DNA of 8,076 bases from Burkholderiales bacterium (GTDB taxonomy: Bacteria; Pseudomonadota; Gammaproteobacteria; Burkholderiales; SG8-39). Positions within the stretch are counted from its first letter, which is position 1. The number at the start of each line of letters is the position of its first letter. Below, piece after piece: positions 6,190-8,076 of the stretch. The notes beneath the pieces were generated by a model. That model saw nothing but the letters and a program-made list of their open reading frames with translations. It made no database searches and was not told the origin of the DNA. The DNA lies in assembly GCA_027457185.1 (NCBI GenBank), contig DAIDTN010000182.1, positions 1 through 8,076 on the forward strand. The letters run 5' to 3'. The translations under genes were made by a program, and so were the position numbers.

Positions 6190-6456
6190 TTACCCGCCCG
6201 ACCTCGGGTCGCCGGCATAACCCAGCGCCTTCCAGTCGAGCCGGCCGTCCTTGCCATGGCAGTCGTTGCATTTGAGCGCTTCCGCCTTGGGTACGACCAT
6301 GTGGTTCACCTTCCAGTACATGTCGGTCGGCGCAAAACCATACTGCCCGCTGTAGTCCAATCCCGCCGCTTTCATGCCGACCACCAGCGCTTGGTTCCAG
6401 TCCCAGTGCTTCCAGTAGCCGCCCCACAGGTTCGGCACAGCCAGGACTTTATTGAC
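6190..6456 (-). pseudogene. Detached C-terminal segment of the octahaem cytochrome, with haem motif 8
   Basis: These 88 codons and a final TAA follow directly, in the same frame, after the amber codon that ends the upstream cytochrome ORF. They read VNKVLAVPNLWGGYWKHW and on to MYWKVNHMVVPKAEALKC, then the eighth haem motif CNDCH, then GRLDWKALGYAGDP. This is the normal C-terminus of octahaem tetrathionate reductase-family cytochromes. H397 and H432 (full-frame numbering) are candidate distal haem ligands. There are no further stops, frameshifts or obvious decay. No ribosome site or signal peptide would let the segment be made and exported alone: the first internal start, a GTG at 6436-6438, has no clear Shine-Dalgarno. 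It is either the lost tail of a fresh pseudogene or the readthrough part of a working protein. Confidence 0.85.
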
Positions 6457-6459
6457 CTA
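6457..6459 (-). other. In-frame amber stop inside the octahaem cytochrome frame
   Basis: The minus strand reads GAC TAG GTC, where the frame goes from GKQPYD to VNKVLAVPNL. Family-like sequence is continuous on both sides, so this single codon is the only interruption in a 468-codon frame. One base change from a sense codon (Lys, Gln, Glu, Leu, Ser, Trp or Tyr) would explain it. No recoding element is evident nearby. Confidence 0.9.
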
Positions 6460-7596
6460 GTCGTAAGGCTGCTTGCCCTGCATGACCTTGAACGGCGTGA
6501 TCTTCGCGCTCTTGTCGCTGCGATCCCCGCGCGGGGAACTCAGGTGCGTGACCTTGCTCGGATCCATCTTGTCGCCGTGCAGGTAACGATCGCCCGAACC
6601 GTTGAACCACCTATAGGTCGGTTTCACGTCCTTCGCCCATTTGAAGTCGCCCTTCTGCTTATCGTAGAGCGGCTGGCCGTACTGGTCTTTTGCGACCTGG
6701 CCGTCCTTGCCCGCGGTGGACCAATCCCACCAGATCTTGGTCGGCAGCGCCCGCGCGAAAATCGGAATATGGCAGGTCTGGCATGCGACTCTCTCGGCGT
6801 GCTTGTTCAATACCGGATTGTTCTTGTGCGGCGTGCCGGCGTGGCAATCGGCGCAGCTGAGCGTGGTGCCGCCGCCCATGGCCGATACCGACAGCGCCTT
6901 GCCCGGGATCGCATGTTTCTCAGTCTTGTGACAGGCGCTACAGCTCATATTTGCCCCATCCGCCGCCATGTGCACGTCGGTCGAGCGTTTGGGTGCGGCC
7001 ATCGAACTGTCGAGATCGCCATGCTTGATATGGTCGCCGCCGCCGCCATAGAAATGGCAGGCGCCGCAGGGGGCGCGACTGGTAGGCCCGACGCTCTTGG
7101 CGATTTTCTCCAGATCGACCGCTTTCCAGATCTTCCCGGACTTGGGCGGAAACTCGGTGTCCTCGTAGGCGGGGTTGCCCGATGCCGCCGGCAGTTTCTT
7201 GTAACTGCCCGTGGTGTCGTGGCAGATCAGACAGTCGACGTTGTCTGCCTTGCTGAAATCGAAGGAGGCGTCCTTCCACCCGTAGCCCGCGTGGCAGCTG
7301 GTGCAACGCGGATTATTGCTCGGCAACGCAATGCAATAGTTGTTGATCGCGTTTTTCTTGCCCAGATCCACCTTGCCTCTTCCCGGGACCTCCTGGTTCA
7401 CGCTCCAGGTCCAGTGTTGCGTCTTCATGAAGTCGTGCGCCTGCTGCGCGTGGCACTGCAGACAGGCCCTGGTGACTTCCGGCCCGGTCTTGAACGGACC
7501 GTTGATCAGGCTCGAGTGGTCCTGCGCCGCCGCTGCCGCGCCCGCAAACAGGAAATACCAGGTCGCAATTGCAACTGCATGGACGATACGCTTCAT
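6457..7596 (-). CDS. Tetrathionate reductase-family octahaem c-type cytochrome, truncated after haem motif 7
   Basis: Family members are periplasmic multihaem cytochromes related to Shewanella OTR, which in vitro reduces tetrathionate, nitrite and hydroxylamine; the physiological substrate is often unknown. The 379-residue ORF starts MKRIVHAVAIATWYFLFAGA, a Sec signal peptide with likely cleavage near A24/Q25. It has seven CXXCH haem motifs, at C45, C98, C122, C177, C219, C248 and C272, plus the family stretches PRCTSCHAGYGWKD and GGGGDHIKHGDLDSSM. The ATG at 7594-7596 follows AAGGGGA with good spacing. An in-frame TAG then ends the ORF, and the eighth haem motif with the usual C-terminus continues in frame down to 6190. 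The gene diverges from a response regulator gene and has a CRP/FNR-like site upstream. No NapC-type or cytochrome b partner is in the window. Family assignment is firm; function and activity of this copy are uncertain. Confidence 0.92.
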   Translation of the reverse strand: MKRIVHAVAIATWYFLFAGAAAAAQDHSSLINGPFKTGPEVTRACLQCHAQQAHDFMKTQHWTWSVNQEVPGRGKVDLGKKNAINNYCIALPSNNPRCTSCHAGYGWKDASFDFSKADNVDCLICHDTTGSYKKLPAASGNPAYEDTEFPPKSGKIWKAVDLEKIAKSVGPTSRAPCGACHFYGGGGDHIKHGDLDSSMAAPKRSTDVHMAADGANMSCSACHKTEKHAIPGKALSVSAMGGGTTLSCADCHAGTPHKNNPVLNKHAERVACQTCHIPIFARALPTKIWWDWSTAGKDGQVAKDQYGQPLYDKQKGDFKWAKDVKPTYRWFNGSGDRYLHGDKMDPSKVTHLSSPRGDRSDKSAKITPFKVMQGKQPYD

Positions 7597-7666
7597 GATT
7601 GTTCCCCTTCTTGCGTAAGATAAAAATGCCTATAGGAGAATCTGCATCACCGACTGCGAACCGCTG

Positions 7667-7680
7667 ATGACATTTGTCAA
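7667..7680. promoter_or_regulatory. CRP/FNR-family-like binding site upstream of the cytochrome
   Basis: ATGA-CATTTG-TCAA on the plus strand (TTGA-CAAATG-TCAT on the minus strand) matches the FNR/FixK/DNR-type TTGA-N6-TCAA pattern at 7 of 8 positions, and its core TGACA-AA-TGTCA is a perfect inverted repeat. Its centre is about 77 bp upstream of the cytochrome ATG and 222 bp upstream of the regulator ATG. Possible minus-strand -10 elements, TATAGG (7629-7634) or TTTATC (7619-7624), lack a good -35, which suits an activator-dependent promoter. The site is read by eye only. Confidence 0.4.
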
Positions 7681-7734
7681 ATCAGTATTGAAAAGACCCT
7701 GATCCGCTGCCGCGATCAGACCGATCAATATTGA
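7681..7734 (+). repeat. Imperfect 11-bp direct repeat, 43 bp apart, in the divergent spacer
   Basis: ATCAGTATTGA (7681-7691) recurs as ATCAATATTGA (7724-7734), with one difference. The second copy contains the perfect palindrome TCAATATTGA. The start-to-start distance of 43 bp is about four helical turns. Between them CTGATC (7699-7704) and GATCAG (7714-7719) form another inverted repeat. The first copy abuts the CRP/FNR-like site. The layout suggests paired operators for a regulator such as the divergent response regulator, but this is inference. Confidence 0.35.
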
Positions 7735-7834
7735 CGATCCCCCCCGCCGCGCTGCTCCAGGCGCAAATATTCGGTGCAAATCGACGCCTTGGTCCCGCCC
7801 TCTTTTGTACGCGGCCGCATCGGAAAACGGGGCT

Positions 7835-7843
7835 TGATACACT
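7835..7843 (+). promoter_or_regulatory. Possible extended -10 promoter for the response regulator
   Basis: TG-A-TACACT (7835-7843) resembles an extended -10 element; TACACT matches TATAAT at 4 of 6 positions. RNA would start near 7850, giving a leader of about 45 nt. No good -35 is visible. A second AT-rich word, TATAAA (7883-7888), is so near the ATG that it would give an almost leaderless message. Confidence 0.22.
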
Positions 7844-7895
7844 AGGCTACAAATCTTCTCGCACAGAGCGCCGATTGACGGTTATAAATGCTGAC

Positions 7896-8076
7896 ATGGA
7901 TACCGCGGACCACATCCTGATCGTCGACGACGACGCCGAGATTCGCAGCCTGCTCGGCGAGTACCTGCGCAAGAACGGCTACCTGACCGCCGTGGTCGCC
8001 GACGGCAAGGCGATGTGGGCCGCGCTCGCGCGCGGCAAGGGCGATCTGATCGTGCTCGATCTGATGCTGCCGGGCG
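7896..8076 (+). CDS. OmpR-family two-component response regulator (N-terminal receiver part, cut by window edge)
   Basis: Sixty codons of a receiver domain are present. The protein begins MDTADHILIVDDDAEIRSLL; D11 and D12 form the acidic pocket and D55 in LIVLDLMLPG is the phosphorylation site. This is the same numbering as in E. coli OmpR, and the style (GEYLRKNGY) fits the OmpR/PhoB class, which has a winged-helix DNA-binding domain. That domain and any sensor kinase gene lie off the right edge, so target genes and signal are unknown. I chose the ATG at 7896-7898 because the receiver strand starts directly after it; the ATG at 7888 is out of frame. The ribosome site is weak. The gene diverges from the octahaem cytochrome with a 299-bp spacer, so it may regulate that gene, itself, or both. 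Confidence 0.9.
   Translation, partial: MDTADHILIVDDDAEIRSLLGEYLRKNGYLTAVVADGKAMWAALARGKGDLIVLDLMLPG

Noticed and set aside
6457..6459. Pyrrolysine or another coded amino acid at the in-frame TAG
   Set aside because: The gene family and host type are not those that use pyrrolysine, and the other genes here end with TAG, TAA and TGA as normal stops (accA and the HNH gene end in TAG).
6256..7623. A 455-codon open frame on the plus strand opposite the octahaem cytochrome
   Set aside because: The opposite strand encodes a clear cytochrome with eight haem motifs. The antisense product has no family features and its openness follows from GC-rich codon use.
7630..7842. A 70-codon minus-strand ORF with a GTG start in the cytochrome/regulator spacer
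   Set aside because: No ribosome site, no recognisable motif, and it overlaps the palindrome and repeats that look regulatory. The end (NVISGSQSVMQILL) looks somewhat protein-like, but this alone is too weak to call a gene.

Overview
The window looks like chromosomal DNA of a GC-rich betaproteobacterium. The proteins read as betaproteobacterial types: AccA begins MKTAFLEFEQ and carries EELRFVQDDSAVDISEE, and the ndk-rlmN and accA-tilS pairs are common neighbours in that class. This assignment is inference from gene content and protein style, not from a search. I see no tRNA, rRNA, CRISPR array, insertion sequence or phage gene.

Region 1 (1-5252, all minus strand) is a housekeeping block. Read in the direction of transcription it holds an HNH endonuclease-family gene, an AlkA-type DNA glycosylase, accA (acetyl-CoA carboxylase alpha subunit, TTG start), tilS (tRNA-Ile lysidine synthetase, overlapping accA by 32 bp), a 170-bp gap with a good sigma70-type promoter, ndk (nucleoside diphosphate kinase) and rlmN (23S rRNA/tRNA adenine-C2 methyltransferase), which runs off the left edge. 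It joins fatty acid synthesis, nucleotide balance, translational accuracy and DNA repair.

Region 2 (5253-6189) is accessory. A candidate 37-codon minus-strand gene has a strong ribosome binding site and ends inside a terminator-like hairpin. It diverges from a plus-strand universal stress protein (UspA family). The 90 bp after usp hold two GC-rich hairpins in a convergent spacer.

Region 3 (6190-7596, minus) is a periplasmic multihaem cytochrome c of the octahaem tetrathionate reductase (OTR) family. Its reading frame carries eight CXXCH motifs but is cut by one in-frame amber codon (6457-6459) between haem motifs 7 and 8. The 88 codons after the TAG are intact and family-like, and end at a TAA. 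Either a very recent nonsense mutation, a base error, or readthrough is at work. This is the most notable observation in the window.

Region 4 (7597-8076) is a 299-bp divergent spacer with a CRP/FNR-family-like palindrome and an imperfect 11-bp direct repeat, followed by the first 60 codons of an OmpR-type response regulator that runs off the right edge. The cytochrome, the stress protein and the regulator suggest an organism that faces changing redox conditions. No dedicated electron donor for the cytochrome lies in the window.
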